NCBI RefSeq assembly: GCF_013761175.1
Contig: NZ_JACDUR010000003.1
Location: 723,791-787,790, forward strand
Direction of reading: 5' to 3'
Source: Nonomuraea soli
Lineage (GTDB): Bacteria; Actinomycetota; Actinomycetes; Streptosporangiales; Streptosporangiaceae
DNA length: 64,000 bases
In this document: positions 40,781 through 49,576 of the stretch, one piece after another
How the letters are laid out: every line of letters starts with the position of its first letter
How positions within the stretch are numbered: the stretch's first letter is position 1
Position numbers and translations under genes: made by a program
The notes under the pieces: model-generated
The model's database searches: none
The model's input: the letters and a program-made list of their open reading frames with translations, nothing else
Told to the model about the DNA's origin: nothing

Positions 40781-42028
40781 CGAGCGCGGCAGCAGGTCCC
40801 AGTGGGCTCTGGTCAGATCGTCGGCCAGGCTCCAGATCTGCGGCAGCGTCAGCGAGGCCGAGGTGTTCGGATCCACCATGAGCGCGTGCCGTACGTGCTC
40901 GGGCCTGCCCTCCAGCGCGGCCCTGACGGTCAGCTCGTTGACGCTGACGTAGGCCTGGTTGAGCGCGGCGCACTGCGGCGGCAGGGCGCCCACCCGGGTG
41001 GGCTGCACACCGTTGGCGTCGACGACGCACGGCACCTCGACCACGCAGCCGGCGGGCAGGTTGGAGATCAGGCCGTCGTTGACCACGTTGCCGTAGATCA
41101 CGCGCGGGGTGCCGGTGACCATGCTGTGGATGATCTGCGGCGCGTACTCCCCGGTGCCCTGCGGGGCCAGGTCGCCGCCGTGCCGTACGGCGTCGCGGGT
41201 GCGCTTGTACTCGCGCAGGTTCTCCTCGCTGATGCGCACGTACTCCCCGACGGGGATGCGCAGGCGCTCGATCTCGCTGTCGTGTTGCATCAGCCAGGGG
41301 ATGTACTCGGCCGAGTGCTCGCTGGTCTCGGTCGGGTAGTAGCCCAGGCGGCGGCACATGTCCACGCGCACGCGGCGGCTCAGCTCGGGGTCGGCCAGGT
41401 CGAGGCGGTCGTAGAGGTTCTCGCCCTCGCGCTCGAAGCGCAGCACCCACGCCTGGTGGTTGACGCCCGCGGCCAGGTAGGAGACCTCCTCGTACGGCAC
41501 GCCGACCAGCTCGGCCAGGTCGTGCATGGTCCAGTAGACCGAGTGGCACAACCCGACGACGTTGCGCACCTTGCCCGACAGGTACCAGACGTTCATGGCC
41601 ATCGGGTTGGTGTAGTTGAGCAGCCAGGCGTCGGGGCAGAGCTCGGCGATGTCGGCGGCCAGCGCGTCGAGCACCGGGAAGGTGCGCAGCGCGCGGAAGA
41701 CGCCGCCCGCGCCGATCGTGTCGGCGATCGTCTGGCGCAGCCCGTAGCGGGCCGGGATCTCGAAGTCGGTGACCGTGGCCGCGTGCCCGCCCACCTGGAT
41801 CATGTTGATCACGAAGTCGGCGCCGTCGAGAGCCTTCCTGCGGTCGAGCGTGGCGCTGACGTCGGTCACCCCGATGCGCCTGGCGACCGCCTCGGCGACC
41901 TCCAAGCGCTCGGCGTCGATGTCGTGCAGGGCGATGTGGGCGCCGCGCAGCTCGGGATAGGCCACCAGGTCGGTCAGCAGACCCTGGGTGAACACGACGC
42001 TGCCGGCACCGACGAACACGATCTTCAT
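40760..42028 (-). CDS. GH4 alpha-galactosidase-type glycosidase
   Basis: A 422-residue GH4 enzyme with canonical motifs: NAD loop VGAGSVVFTQGLLTD, NYTNP (residues 138-142), metal ligands Cys161 (GLCHSV) and His191 (GVNHQAW), and the SEHSAEYIPW segment with the candidate catalytic Tyr. GH4 enzymes use an NAD-dependent oxidation-elimination mechanism. It is closest in style to AglA-type alpha-galactosidases, though glucuronidase or glucosidase activity cannot be excluded. ATGA overlap with the PfkB kinase gene upstream. Confidence 0.92.
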   Translation of the reverse strand: MKIVFVGAGSVVFTQGLLTDLVAYPELRGAHIALHDIDAERLEVAEAVARRIGVTDVSATLDRRKALDGADFVINMIQVGGHAATVTDFEIPARYGLRQTIADTIGAGGVFRALRTFPVLDALAADIAELCPDAWLLNYTNPMAMNVWYLSGKVRNVVGLCHSVYWTMHDLAELVGVPYEEVSYLAAGVNHQAWVLRFEREGENLYDRLDLADPELSRRVRVDMCRRLGYYPTETSEHSAEYIPWLMQHDSEIERLRIPVGEYVRISEENLREYKRTRDAVRHGGDLAPQGTGEYAPQIIHSMVTGTPRVIYGNVVNDGLISNLPAGCVVEVPCVVDANGVQPTRVGALPPQCAALNQAYVSVNELTVRAALEGRPEHVRHALMVDPNTSASLTLPQIWSLADDLTRAHWDLLPRSLRQLNL

Positions 42029-42924
42029 GAGGACGCTTCCTCCCACGTTGACTGCGCCGCCGTACCCCCCGCGGCCCGGGTGGACAGGCTTCCGGCCGCG
42101 ACCGCGACCCGCAGGCTCCGCCGTACGGCGAGGCCACGGGACCGGGCGGCGAGGAAGCCCGCGTTGAAGCTGTCGCCCGCTCCGACGGTGTCGACCACCT
42201 TCGTCTCCCCGGCGGGCACCCTGACCGGGCCGTCGTCCGTCCAGGCGAGGGCGCCGCGGCCACCGCACTTGATCACCGGCGTGGTCCCCATGGCCCTGAG
42301 CCTGCGGGCGGCTTCCTCGACGTCGTCCGCGCCCGTGATGGCGAGCGCCTCCCTGTCGTTCGGCAGGAAGTAGGTCGTCCTGGCGAGCACCTCGTCGAGG
42401 CCCTTCCACTCCCCGGCGGGGTCGTCGTTGGTGTCGAGGGAGGTGGTGGCGTCGAGGCTCTCCAGGTAGCCGGGCAGCCCGGCGGCCAGGGCCGGCTGGA
42501 GGAAGAACGACGCGACGTGCACATGCGACGCGCGCAGGTCTCGCGGGATGTCGTCGACGGTCAGCCGGTCGAGGCAGCCGGTCGCGGTGAGGATCGCGCG
42601 GTCGGTCCTGTCGGTGTCGGTCAGCACCACGGTCAGCGCGGTGCCCGCCTCGCGGTCGATGACGCAGCCCGAGACGTCGACGCCGCACTTGACCAGCTCG
42701 TCCAGGACGAACCTGCCCGCCGCGTCGTCGCCCACCCGCCCCACGAAGGCGGTGCGCAGGCCCAGCCGGGCGGCGCCGCACGCGGTGATCGCTCCCGAAC
42801 CACCGAGCGCCAGCCGTCCGGCCTCCACGAGCTCCTCGCGCTGGCCCCACGCGGGAGCTCTGGGCGCGCCTGCCACGATCACATCCGGGTTGGCGTCACC
42901 GAGGACGAGAAGGTCGAAATCCAT
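42025..42924 (-). CDS. PfkB-family carbohydrate kinase
   Basis: A 299-residue ribokinase-like kinase with GGSGAITACGAARLG near residue 41 and the ATP/catalytic signature DTVGAGDSFNAGFLAA. It should phosphorylate the sugar released by the GH4 enzymes. It is the first gene of the minus-strand operon, coupled to the glycosidase, with its promoter in the shared intergenic region. Confidence 0.93.
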   Translation of the reverse strand: MDFDLLVLGDANPDVIVAGAPRAPAWGQREELVEAGRLALGGSGAITACGAARLGLRTAFVGRVGDDAAGRFVLDELVKCGVDVSGCVIDREAGTALTVVLTDTDRTDRAILTATGCLDRLTVDDIPRDLRASHVHVASFFLQPALAAGLPGYLESLDATTSLDTNDDPAGEWKGLDEVLARTTYFLPNDREALAITGADDVEEAARRLRAMGTTPVIKCGGRGALAWTDDGPVRVPAGETKVVDTVGAGDSFNAGFLAARSRGLAVRRSLRVAVAAGSLSTRAAGGTAAQSTWEEASS

Positions 42925-42953
42925 GCCCTGGACGGTCGCAGGACCTTCGTTGT

Positions 42954-43011
42954 CTTGTCAATGCTTTCGTTTCTGCGAGGCATTGACAAGTTTTCGAAAG
43001 TCGCCAAGATT
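42954..43011. promoter_or_regulatory. Divergent promoter/operator of the sugar locus
   Basis: CTTGTCAATGC (42954-42964) and GCATTGACAAG (42980-42990) form a perfect 11-bp inverted repeat. Each arm contains a TTGACA -35 pointing away from the centre: toward the kinase on the minus strand and toward the permease on the plus strand, where AAGATT (43006-43011) lies 17 bases on. CTTTCGTTTC (42964-42973) and TTTTCGAAAG (42991-43000) resemble the TTTCGTTT-type sites known for AgaR-like DeoR regulators. Confidence 0.75.
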
Positions 43012-43039
43012 GGCTCCAACGCTCGACACGGAGGTGGGC

Positions 43040-43930
43040 ATGACCGCGACGACGCGCAACCGCGGTGACGGCCGGCTGGCCCTGGTCTTCCTCGCGCCCG
43101 CGTTAGTGGGATTCGGGGTGTTCTACCTCTACCCGGCGGCGCGGGGCGCCTGGTTCTCGATGACCGACTGGAACATGCTCTCCGAGCCCGGCTTCGTCGG
43201 CCTCGACAACTACGAGCGGCTGGTCGCCGACCCGCTGTTCTGGAACGCCCTCAAGGTCACCGGGGCGTACGTGCTGATGTCGGTGGCGGTGCAGATGGGC
43301 GTCGGCCTGCTGCTGGCGGCCGTGCTGCACCGGCTGACCAGGTCGCTGCTGATCAGAACCCTGCTGGTGGTGCCGTGGCTGGTGCCAGGAGTGACCACGG
43401 CGCTGCTGTGGATGTGGCTGCTCGACGCCAACCTGGGCTTCGTCAACCACCTGCTGGTCGGGATGGGGCAGCCGAACCAGGGCTTCCTGACCTCGCCCGA
43501 CCTGGCGCTGCCGAGCGTCTCGCTGATCAACTCCTGGAGCGGCACCGGCTACACCGCCCTGCTGCTGTACGCGGGAATGTTGCTGATCCCCAGGCAGATC
43601 TACGAAGCGAGCGCCATCGACGGCGCGGGAGAGCTGCGGCTGTTCTTCGGGGTCACGTTGCCCCTGCTGCGGCCGATCCTGGCGTTCGTCCTGGTCGTCT
43701 CGCTGATCTCGGCGGTGCAGCTCTTCGACACCGTCGCCGTCGCCACCAACCCGGCCGGCGGGCCCGTCAACGCCACGCGGGTGATCTACTTCTACATCTA
43801 CCAGCGGGCCTTCACGAACTTCCAGATGGGCTACGCCTCGGCCATGGCGCTGACGCTCGTGCTCATCCTCGGTGTGCTGACCTTCATCCAGATGCGCCTG
43901 CTGCGCGCCTCCACCTCGGACCTGTCATGA
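43040..43930 (+). CDS. Sugar ABC transporter permease (MalF type)
   Basis: A 296-residue permease with six hydrophobic segments. The cytoplasmic EAA loop is YEASAIDGAGELRLFFGVTLPLLRP. It forms the inner-membrane channel with the next gene's product and imports an oligosaccharide. Start ATG 43040 follows GGAGGTGGGC. ATGA overlap with the second permease. Confidence 0.93.
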   Translation: MTATTRNRGDGRLALVFLAPALVGFGVFYLYPAARGAWFSMTDWNMLSEPGFVGLDNYERLVADPLFWNALKVTGAYVLMSVAVQMGVGLLLAAVLHRLTRSLLIRTLLVVPWLVPGVTTALLWMWLLDANLGFVNHLLVGMGQPNQGFLTSPDLALPSVSLINSWSGTGYTALLLYAGMLLIPRQIYEASAIDGAGELRLFFGVTLPLLRPILAFVLVVSLISAVQLFDTVAVATNPAGGPVNATRVIYFYIYQRAFTNFQMGYASAMALTLVLILGVLTFIQMRLLRASTSDLS

Positions 43931-44784
43931 GACGTGCACTCGCCTGGGCCTGCCTGATCGCGGCCGTCGTCATCTCGCTCTTCCCGCTCTACTGGATGCT
44001 CAGGACCGCCATGACCCCCGGGAAGGAGCTGGCGGGGGACAACGCCTCACTGCTGCCGGCCAACCCGACGCTCCTGAACTTCGGCAGGGTCCTCGGCATC
44101 GAGGACTCCAGGGCCCACGGAGGATCGGGCGCCAGCCTCGACTTCTTCCTCTACCTGCGCAACTCGATCATTTACACCGGCCTGATCACCGTGTGCCAGA
44201 CCGTGTTCTGCGCCATGGCCGGCTACGCCTTCGCCCGGCTGCGCTTCTTCGGCCGCGACGTGCTGTTCGGGCTCTTCGTGGCCGCGCTCATGGTGCCGCC
44301 GATCTTCACGCTGCTGCCCAACTTCGTGCTGGTCAAGGAGCTCGGGCTGCTCGACACCATGGCGGGACTGGTCGCGCCCAGCCTGCTCATGACGCCGTTC
44401 GCCGTCTTCTTCCTGCGGCAGTTCTTCCTCGGCTTCCCGCACGAGGTCGAGCAGGCGGCGCTGATCGACGGCGCGAGCAAGTGGACCATCTTCTGGCGGG
44501 TGGTCCTGCCCATGACCAAGGGGCCGCTGTTCACCCTGGCCCTGACCACCGCGGTCTGGACCTGGAACGACTACCTGTGGCCGCTGCTGGTCGCACCGGG
44601 CGAGGAGACGCGCGTGCTGACGGCCGCGCTCGGGATCTTCCTGAAGCAGTCGCCCAACACCCACCCCGACTGGACCGGCCTGATGGCGGGCTCGGTGCTG
44701 TCGGTGATCCCCGTGCTGCTGCTGGTGATCTTCTTCGGCCGCCGCCTGGTGGATTCCATCCAGTTCTCCGGAATGAAGGGATAA
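43927..44784 (+). CDS. Sugar ABC transporter permease (MalG type)
   Basis: A 285-residue permease with six hydrophobic segments; EAA loop VEQAALIDGASKWTIFWRVVLPMTKGP. It pairs with the preceding MalF-type subunit. The ATG overlaps the upstream stop and the binding-protein gene starts 3 bases downstream. No ATPase gene is present in the locus, so a shared MsiK-like ATPase is expected elsewhere. Confidence 0.93.
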   Translation: MRRALAWACLIAAVVISLFPLYWMLRTAMTPGKELAGDNASLLPANPTLLNFGRVLGIEDSRAHGGSGASLDFFLYLRNSIIYTGLITVCQTVFCAMAGYAFARLRFFGRDVLFGLFVAALMVPPIFTLLPNFVLVKELGLLDTMAGLVAPSLLMTPFAVFFLRQFFLGFPHEVEQAALIDGASKWTIFWRVVLPMTKGPLFTLALTTAVWTWNDYLWPLLVAPGEETRVLTAALGIFLKQSPNTHPDWTGLMAGSVLSVIPVLLLVIFFGRRLVDSIQFSGMKG

Positions 44785-44787
44785 ATC

Positions 44788-46104
44788 ATGAAGCGGGCCC
44801 TCTTGGTGCTTGCGCTGCTCGCGGCGGGCTGCGGGGGCGGCCAGACCGCCTCCTCGGGGAAGACGACCCTGACCTACGGGCTCTGGGACGACATCCAGCA
44901 GCCTGCCTACCAGAAGTGCGCGGACGCCTTCACCGCCGCCAACCCCGATATCTCCATCAAAATCACCCAGCACGCCTGGGACCAGTACTGGCAGAACCTC
45001 ACCACCCAGATGGTCGCCGGAGGAGCACCCGACGTCATCACCATGCAGGCCTCCTACTACCCGCAGTTCGTCGCCAACGGGCAGCTCATGGACCTGCAGC
45101 CCATGGTCGACGCCGACAAGGTCGACCTGACGATCTACCGGCCCGGCCTGGCCGAATCGTGGGTGAAGGAGGGCAAGAGGTACGGCCTGCCCAAGGACTG
45201 GGACACGATGGCGATCATCTACAACCAGACCCTGGCCGATCAGGCCGGAGTGGACCTGACGAACCTCACCTGGAACCCCGCCGACGGCGGCACCTTCGAG
45301 AAGGCCATCGCCAGGCTCACCGTCGACAAGAACGGCAAGCGCGGCGACGAAGCCGGGTTCGACAAGACCAAGGTCAACGTCCACGGCATCGTGCCCGAGC
45401 TCAACGACGGCTCACTCGGACAGAACAGCTGGGGCAACCTCGCGGTCTCCAACGGCTTCAGCTACATCGACAAGAACCCGTTCGGCACCAAGTACTTCTA
45501 CGACAGTCCCGAACTCGCCGAGACCGTGGCCTGGTTCAGGCGCCTCATCGAGAAGGGGTACGCGGCGCCGTACGACAAGACCAGCTCGCTGGGCACCGAC
45601 GCCGTGCTCAACTCCGGCAAGGGCGCCCTCGGCATGACCGGCTCCTGGATGATCACCACCTACCTGGGCTCCACCGAGCAGAAGTTCGCCTTCGCCCCGC
45701 TCCCCACCGGGCCCCAGGGCCGCAAGTCCGCCTTCAACGGCCTCGCCGACGTGATCTACGCGGGCACCAAGCACAAGGACGCCGCCTGGAAGTGGGTCAA
45801 ATTCCTCGGCTCCGCCGCCTGCCAGGACATCGTCGCCGAGTCGGCCGTGGTCTTCCCCGCCGTCACCACCTCATCGGACAAGGCACTCAAGGCCCACGAG
45901 GCCGCGGGCCGCGACGTGAAGCTCTTCGTCGACCAGGCCGACGACGCCGACGGCACCTACCTGCTGCCCGTCAGCGACCACGGCGACCAGATCAACGAGA
46001 TCGTCGGCACCGCACTCGAGGAGGTATGGCTGGGCAACAAGGACGCCCAGACCTCACTCACCGCCGCCAACACCCAGGTCAACGCCCTCTTCGGAACGGG
46101 ATGA
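44788..46104 (+). CDS. Sugar-binding lipoprotein of the ABC transporter
   Basis: A 438-residue extracellular solute-binding protein (family 1) with a lipoprotein signal and lipobox LAAGC (Cys15). The mature part has the typical TLTYGLWDDIQQPAYQKCADAF start and SGKGALGMTGSWMITTYLG ligand-binding region. It delivers the sugar to the two permeases. Gene order permease-permease-binding protein reverses the usual order, in which the binding protein comes first. Confidence 0.93.
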   Translation: MKRALLVLALLAAGCGGGQTASSGKTTLTYGLWDDIQQPAYQKCADAFTAANPDISIKITQHAWDQYWQNLTTQMVAGGAPDVITMQASYYPQFVANGQLMDLQPMVDADKVDLTIYRPGLAESWVKEGKRYGLPKDWDTMAIIYNQTLADQAGVDLTNLTWNPADGGTFEKAIARLTVDKNGKRGDEAGFDKTKVNVHGIVPELNDGSLGQNSWGNLAVSNGFSYIDKNPFGTKYFYDSPELAETVAWFRRLIEKGYAAPYDKTSSLGTDAVLNSGKGALGMTGSWMITTYLGSTEQKFAFAPLPTGPQGRKSAFNGLADVIYAGTKHKDAAWKWVKFLGSAACQDIVAESAVVFPAVTTSSDKALKAHEAAGRDVKLFVDQADDADGTYLLPVSDHGDQINEIVGTALEEVWLGNKDAQTSLTAANTQVNALFGTG

Positions 46105-46152
46105 CACGAGACGGATCACACTCGTGGGGCGGTCGCGGCCGCCTCCCTTTCT
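46105..46152 (+). terminator. Two hairpins after the sugar operon
   Basis: CACGAG (46105-46110) with CTCGTG (46121-46126), then GGCGG (46128-46132) with CCGCC (46139-46143), followed by TCCCTTTCTCC. Together they probably terminate the transporter operon. Confidence 0.55.
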
Positions 46153-46199
46153 CCTGACATCGAACCCGGCCAACGCAACGGCATGGTCCCTTCACCCGG

Positions 46200-46805
46200 T
46201 CACGTGGACCGCGGCCACACGCTCAGCGCCAGCTCGGCCACCCGGGCCAGCTCCGCACTCCCCGCCCCGTCCCGAGCCTGCTGCGACATCCCCTGAATGA
46301 CCGTCGCCACGAACGAAGCCAGCGCCCCCACGTCCGCCCCCTCCGGCAGGTCCCCCTCCTCCTGCCCCCTTCGCAGCCTCTCCTCCAGCGCGACAAGGTT
46401 GGCGTTGCGCAGATCCCGCAAGAAAGTGCCGATCTCCACGTCCTGCACGGTGACGTTGGTGGCCGCGCTGATGGTCAGGCATCCCGCCGGGTGCGAGGGG
46501 TCCGGATAGACCTGCGCCGCCTCGCGCAGCATGCGAGCGACGACCTGGTAGGCCGTCGGTTCCTCCTCCATCGCCCGCGCCAGGAAGCCGCCCGCCTCGG
46601 TCCGGCCGTACGCCTCCACCGCCTCCTTGAACAGCGCCTTCTTGTCCCCGAAGGCGGCATACAGGCTGGCCGGGCGGATGCCCATGGCCTGCGTCAGGTC
46701 GCCGACCGAGGTGGCCTCGAAGCCGTGTTCCCAGAACAGGAGCACGGCGGAGCCCAGCGCCGCCTCCCGGTCGAAGGTCCGTGGGCGGCCTCGTGTCTTG
46801 TCCAT
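46200..46805 (-). CDS. TetR-family regulator
   Basis: A 201-residue TetR regulator (GRPRTFDREAALGSAVLLFWEHGFEATSVGDLTQAMGIRPASLYAAFGDKKALFKEAVEAY), with the C-terminal domain of the AcrR/YcdC-like type (AAQVYPDPSHPAGCLTISAATN). I used ATG 46805 (MDKTRGRP), which gives the normal family N-terminus; ATG 46814 and 46832 are in frame, and 46832 lies beyond the palindromic operator. Divergent from an SDR gene it probably represses. Confidence 0.92.
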   Translation of the reverse strand: MDKTRGRPRTFDREAALGSAVLLFWEHGFEATSVGDLTQAMGIRPASLYAAFGDKKALFKEAVEAYGRTEAGGFLARAMEEEPTAYQVVARMLREAAQVYPDPSHPAGCLTISAATNVTVQDVEIGTFLRDLRNANLVALEERLRRGQEEGDLPEGADVGALASFVATVIQGMSQQARDGAGSAELARVAELALSVWPRST

Positions 46806-46818
46806 GGCCAACATTGTA

Positions 46819-46868
46819 GAGCGTTCGCTCAATAAAGCGTGCTACAGTCTTTTCTTGAGCGATCAATC
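46819..46868. promoter_or_regulatory. TetR operators between TetR and SDR genes
   Basis: GAGCG-TT-CGCTC (46819-46830) is a perfect palindrome just upstream of the TetR start. On the minus strand it reads TTGAGCGAACGCTC; a second TTGAGCGATCAATC lies at 46855-46868 on the plus strand, just before the SDR ribosome binding site. A TACAGT at 46843-46848 is a possible -10 for the SDR gene. Confidence 0.65.
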
Positions 46869-46886
46869 AAAAATTAGGGGAGAGCA

Positions 46887-47630
46887 ATGGACAACAAGAT
46901 CGCCCTGGTCACCGGGGGCAGCAGGGGTATCGGCCGAGCGATCGCCGAGCGGCTCGGCCGTGACGGCGTCACCGTGGCGGTCACCTATTCGCGCGACAAG
47001 GACGCCGCCGAAGACGTCGTCGCACGCATCGGCCACGATCGTGCCTTCGCCATCCAGGCGACGCTCGGAACCCACGGCGACGCCGCCGCGCTGTGGTCGG
47101 CCTTCGACGCCCACCCCCTGACGGGCGGCGTCGTCGACATCATCGTGAACAACGCGGGCATCGGCCGCAGCGCCGACCTGCAGCGGCTGACGGAGGCGCA
47201 GTTCGACGAGATCTTCGCGGTGAACGTGCGGGCGCCGTTCTTCATCGTCGCCGAAGGCCTGCGCCGCCTGCGCGACGGCGGGCGGATCATCAACATCTCC
47301 AGCGGCGCCGCCAGGCTGGCGATGCCGGACGCCATCGCCTACGGATCGACCAAGGGCGCCCTGGACACCTTCACCCTGAACCTCGCCAAGTCCCTCGGCG
47401 GACGCGGGATCACGGCGAACTCCGTGGCTCCCGGCATCGTGGACACGGACGTCAACGCCGACTGGCTCCGGGACAACCCGCAAGCCGAGGCGCACGCCGC
47501 GTCCCTGGCAGCGCTCGGCAGGGTCGGGCAGCCCGACGACATCGCCGACATCGTGGGCTTCCTGGCTTCGGACGATGCGCGGTGGGTGACCGGAAGGGTG
47601 ATCGACGCGACCGGCGGCGCCGGTCTCTGA
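46887..47630 (+). CDS. Short-chain dehydrogenase/reductase
   Basis: A 247-residue classical SDR: nucleotide loop TGGSRGIGRAIAE, NNAGIG, catalytic Ser in INISSGAAR and YGSTK (Tyr and Lys), C-terminal GRVIDATGGAGL. An NADP(H)-dependent oxidoreductase of the FabG-like group; substrate unknown. Controlled probably by the divergent TetR protein. Ribosome binding site GGGGAGAG. Confidence 0.92.
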   Translation: MDNKIALVTGGSRGIGRAIAERLGRDGVTVAVTYSRDKDAAEDVVARIGHDRAFAIQATLGTHGDAAALWSAFDAHPLTGGVVDIIVNNAGIGRSADLQRLTEAQFDEIFAVNVRAPFFIVAEGLRRLRDGGRIINISSGAARLAMPDAIAYGSTKGALDTFTLNLAKSLGGRGITANSVAPGIVDTDVNADWLRDNPQAEAHAASLAALGRVGQPDDIADIVGFLASDDARWVTGRVIDATGGAGL

Positions 47631-47668
47631 CGTCACGCCGCGCGCGGCCCGAGAGGCTTGTATGCGGC

Positions 47669-47691
47669 GCCGCCGTGAGGCTCAGGGCGGC
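47669..47691 (+). terminator. Hairpin after SDR gene
   Basis: GCCGCC-G-TGAG (47669-47679) pairs with CTCA-G-GGCGGC (47681-47691), interrupted by a G-G mismatch, with a very tight loop. It lies 38 bases after the SDR stop. The rest of the 198-bp gap up to 47828 holds no evident gene; GGTCCG and CGGACC form a loose inverted repeat shortly before the next gene. Confidence 0.55.
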
Positions 47692-47828
47692 GTCTCCCGC
47701 CGCTCCCGACCCACCCGCTGAAATGCGGCAATGCGATGCCGACACGCCAGCAGATCAACTCGCGGCCAGGTCTGGTCCGTCTCTACTCTCGATCCTGACC
47801 GGACCTTCATCAGGAGCGCATCATTCGT

Positions 47829-48950
47829 ATGTCCCGACGACAGACCCTTCGAGCAGCGCTCGGCACCGCTGTCGCGGGAGCCCTCGCCGCGTGTGACGGC
47901 GACGGGAAGAGCACCAACGCCGATCCGACGTCTACGGAGCCGTCAGCCGCCGACGAGTGGCGCATGCCCGAGGAGGGCACGCCGCATCAGCTGACCTTCA
48001 TGGCCTGGCCCACCCGGCAGATCTGGGGGAGGGACACCTCCTACGTCCGCGACGACATCGCGTCGATCGCCCAGGCCGTCGCCGGCTTCGAACCAGTGAC
48101 GATGCTGGCCGGCGAACAGGACGTCGAGGCGGCCCAGCGAGCCTGTGGCGCGGAGGTGGAGGTCATTCCGATTCCCGTCGAGGACCTGTGGGTGCGAGAC
48201 ACAGGCCCGACGTTCGTCCTCGGGGCACAGGGGATCGCCGGGGTCGACCTGAACTTCAACGGCTGGGGTGGCAAGCAGGCCCATCGTAAGGACAGCAGGG
48301 TCGCCGAGGAGATCCTGGGCTTCAAGCACGTCCCGCGCATCGAGGCACCGATCGTCGGTGAGGGCGGTTCGATCGAGATCGACGGCGAGGGCACGCTGAT
48401 GGCGACCGAGAGTTCGTGGGTCAACGCCAATCGCAATCCCGGCAAATCCCGTGACGACATCGAGCAAGCGCTGAAGGGCCTCTTCGGCGTCAACAAGGTG
48501 ATCTGGGTAAAAGGCGTCAAGGGCCACGACATCACCGACTATCACATCGACGCTCTGGCGAGGTTCTCCGAGCCGGGAGTGGTCGTCATGAGCACGCCTC
48601 CGGAAGGCGGGCCCCATGATGTCTGGAAGGCCGCCTACGAGCAGGCTCGCGGTGTCCTGAGCCGGACGGTCGACGCCAGGGGCAGGCGGCTGGAAATCGT
48701 CGCACTGCCCGAGGCGACCAATCTCGGCGACGTCGGCGAAGGCTTCTTGAGCAGCTATGTGAACTACTACCTGTGCAACGGCGGGGTCATCTTTCCCAGC
48801 TTCGGCGACAAGCGGGCCGACAGAAACGGCGCCGCCATCGTCCGGGAGCTGCATCCGGGCCGAGAGGTCGTCCAGGTGCCGATCGTCTCCCTGGCCGAGG
48901 GAGGCGGTGGCATCCACTGCGCCACCCAGCAACTCCCCAAGGTCGTGTGA
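47829..48950 (+). CDS. Secreted agmatine/peptidylarginine deiminase-like lipoprotein
   Basis: A 373-residue member of the agmatine deiminase/PAD_porph family in the guanidino-modifying (pentein) fold. Conserved elements are DLWVRDTGPTFV, GEGGSIEIDGEG, the catalytic His in GHDITDYHIDALARF and the nucleophile Cys364 in GGGIHCATQQLP. The N-terminus MSRRQTLRAALGTAVAGALAAC combines a twin-arginine-like signal with a lipobox at Cys22, so the enzyme should be a surface lipoprotein, whereas classical agmatine deiminases are cytoplasmic. It would release ammonia and a carbamoyl/citrulline product from a guanidine compound. Confidence 0.92.
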   Translation: MSRRQTLRAALGTAVAGALAACDGDGKSTNADPTSTEPSAADEWRMPEEGTPHQLTFMAWPTRQIWGRDTSYVRDDIASIAQAVAGFEPVTMLAGEQDVEAAQRACGAEVEVIPIPVEDLWVRDTGPTFVLGAQGIAGVDLNFNGWGGKQAHRKDSRVAEEILGFKHVPRIEAPIVGEGGSIEIDGEGTLMATESSWVNANRNPGKSRDDIEQALKGLFGVNKVIWVKGVKGHDITDYHIDALARFSEPGVVVMSTPPEGGPHDVWKAAYEQARGVLSRTVDARGRRLEIVALPEATNLGDVGEGFLSSYVNYYLCNGGVIFPSFGDKRADRNGAAIVRELHPGREVVQVPIVSLAEGGGGIHCATQQLPKVV

Positions 48951-48997
48951 CCGAAAACGGGATGAACCCCACACCCTCCCGATGTCAGGCTGAACTC

Positions 48998-49576
48998 GTG
49001 AGTGACACGCATACCGTCGTCCTGGTCGAGGGCCTCAGCGACAAGGCGGCCGTCGAGGCGCTGGCCGGGCGGCACGGCCGGGACCTGGCCGCGGAAGGCA
49101 TCGCCGTCACGCCCATGGGCGGCGCCACCAACATCAGGACCTACCTGGGCATGTACGGCCCGGCGGGTCGCGGTCTGCGGGTGGCCGGACTGTGCGATGT
49201 GGGGGAGGAGGGCGACTACAGGAGCGCTCTCGAGCGTTGCGGCCTGGGCTCCGACCTGTCGCGGAGCGACATGGAGGCGCTCGGCTTCTTCGTGTGCGTC
49301 GCCGACCTGGAGGACGAGCTGATCCGCGCCCTCGGCACCGACGGCGTCGAGCAGGTGGTCGACGCCGAGGGCGACCTCGGGTCGTTCCGCACGCTGCAGA
49401 AGCAGCCCGCGTGGCGCGGCAACCCCACCCACGACCAGCTGCGCCGCTTCATGGGGTCGGGCAGCGGGCGCAAGATCCGCTACTCCTCGCTGCTCGTCGA
49501 GGCGATGGAGCTCGACCGCATGCCGAGACCTCTCGATCTGCTCATGGAGCACCTGGACGGCCTGGTCAGGACATGA
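48998..49576 (+). CDS. Stand-alone TOPRIM-domain protein
   Basis: A 192-residue protein with a TOPRIM fold of the OLD-nuclease type: HTVVLVEGLSDKAAVEAL supplies the catalytic Glu11, and GLCDVGEEGDY (Asp67) and VADLEDELIRALG supply further acidic metal ligands. OLD proteins normally carry an ABC-like ATPase domain; here only the TOPRIM part is present. Possible role: nuclease or nucleotidyl-transfer activity; no partner ATPase is seen. I chose GTG 48998, with an AGG about 9 bases upstream; ATG 48962 is in frame. ATGA overlap with the phosphatase gene. Confidence 0.82.
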   Translation: MSDTHTVVLVEGLSDKAAVEALAGRHGRDLAAEGIAVTPMGGATNIRTYLGMYGPAGRGLRVAGLCDVGEEGDYRSALERCGLGSDLSRSDMEALGFFVCVADLEDELIRALGTDGVEQVVDAEGDLGSFRTLQKQPAWRGNPTHDQLRRFMGSGSGRKIRYSSLLVEAMELDRMPRPLDLLMEHLDGLVRT

